Positions 60,820-60,920 of a stretch of 60,920 nt of DNA are shown here, one piece after another. Below the pieces are notes generated by a model, which saw nothing but the letters and a program-made list of their open reading frames with translations, was not told the origin of the DNA and made no database searches. The translations under genes were made by a program, and so were the position numbers. Each line of letters starts with the position of its first letter. Positions within the stretch are counted from its first letter, which is position 1. This DNA comes from an uncultured Pelagibacteraceae bacterium (GTDB taxonomy: Bacteria; Pseudomonadota; Alphaproteobacteria; Pelagibacterales; Pelagibacteraceae), in contig CACDSX010000004.1 of NCBI GenBank assembly GCA_902555655.1, forward strand, positions 1 through 60,920. The letters are read 5' to 3'.

Positions 60820-60920
60820 TTTCTTATTTTTTTCTATTTTCACCAAATATTCAATTTTTGATTTAATATAATTTCTAACAAAAACAAAAACTAACAGCCC
60901 AAAAATTGATACTGAAACAA
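60811..60920 (-). CDS. C-terminal fragment of a membrane protein (start outside window)
   Basis: The minus strand is open from the window edge to a TAA at 60811-60813 that overlaps the recX end. The 35 visible residues are a hydrophobic helix (VSVSIFGLLVFVFV) followed by a Lys-rich tail (RNYIKSKIEYLVKIEKNKK). It looks like the end of a small membrane protein; identity unknown. Confidence 0.5.
   Translation of the reverse strand, partial: VSVSIFGLLVFVFVRNYIKSKIEYLVKIEKNKKSK

Noticed and set aside
1..60920. tRNA, rRNA, CRISPR, IS or phage genes
   Set aside because: No cloverleaf-like, repeat-spacer, transposase or integrase patterns were seen on reading the gaps and frames.

Overview
The window looks like a stretch of a streamlined marine alphaproteobacterium of the SAR11 (Pelagibacter) type. 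It is very AT-rich by eye. Proteins are rich in Lys, Asn and Ile, genes are packed with overlaps of a few bases or gaps under 100 bases, and I see no mobile elements, CRISPR arrays, tRNA or rRNA genes. The gene content is also typical: sarcosine oxidase, dimethylglycine dehydrogenase, ProXVW, DmdA-type demethylases, a TPP-riboswitch-linked symporter, isocitrate lyase and an Fe(III) ABC importer. The organism call is inferred from gene content and composition, not from a marker gene.

Layout. 1-4486: end of the sarcosine oxidase operon (soxB partial, soxD, soxA, soxG). 4492-9750: a mostly minus-strand block with a DMT-family exporter, a small lipoprotein, an Asp/Glu racemase-like gene, a cupin, a cold-shock protein with structured RNA on both sides, an acetyltransferase and purK-purE. 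9854-13251: M19 dipeptidase, a 553-residue protein I do not recognise, a DUF3726-like protein and a 53-residue Cys4 protein, in one direction. 13248-16114 (minus): small membrane proteins, then a long DmdA-like folate-dependent demethylase paired with a MetF-like reductase. 16126-26370 (plus): Rieske oxygenase, small P-loop kinase, nucleotidylyltransferase, EchDC3-like hydratase, CoA-binding protein, flavodoxin-fold oxidoreductase, DUF4864 protein, then dimethylglycine dehydrogenase with its electron chain etfB-etfA-ETF:quinone oxidoreductase. 26371-30403: DUF2237, a 2OG-Fe(II)-type oxygenase, hisI, folE, an acuI-like reductase and a LysR regulator.

30450-36156: Fur box, Fe(III)-binding protein, a Cys-motif microprotein, two strong RNA hairpins, peroxiredoxin, Fe(III) permease and ATPase, and AzlCD. 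36207-39796: proX, a strong hairpin, proV and proW for betaine/DMSP-type osmolytes. 39806-46917: thioredoxin, persulfide dioxygenase-like protein, DUF4396, methyltransferase, small ORFs, TPP riboswitch plus SSS symporter (ThiV-like), an ABC-2 exporter and a dmdA candidate. 46959-50062: aceA, a 53-residue leader-position ORF, an operator array with a 9-bp repeat, and an ScfR/RamB-type regulator. 50077-60920: acetyltransferases, Fe-alcohol dehydrogenase plus glutamine amidotransferase, DEAD-box helicase with a 51-bp tandem repeat, RseP-like protease, HU, amtB, a glycosyltransferase-like protein, rhodanese, a DsbA-fold isomerase, an ABA4-like protein and recX.

How it fits together. The dominant theme is import and stepwise demethylation of methylated osmolytes. 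ProXVW imports them. Rieske oxygenase, DmdA-type, DMGDH and Sox enzymes remove methyl groups onto tetrahydrofolate or oxidise them. Sox, DMGDH and the demethylases all carry GcvT-type folate domains, MetF-like and FolE proteins support folate chemistry, and ETF/ETF-QO passes electrons to quinone. AcuI, EchDC3 and the aceA/ScfR locus point to short-chain acyl-CoA and C2 metabolism downstream. The least explained parts are the long DmdA-like/MetF pair beside the Rieske gene, the kinase/nucleotidylyltransferase pair, the dipeptidase-553aa-DUF3726-Cys4 cluster, and the RNA structures in the iron and osmolyte importer operons.
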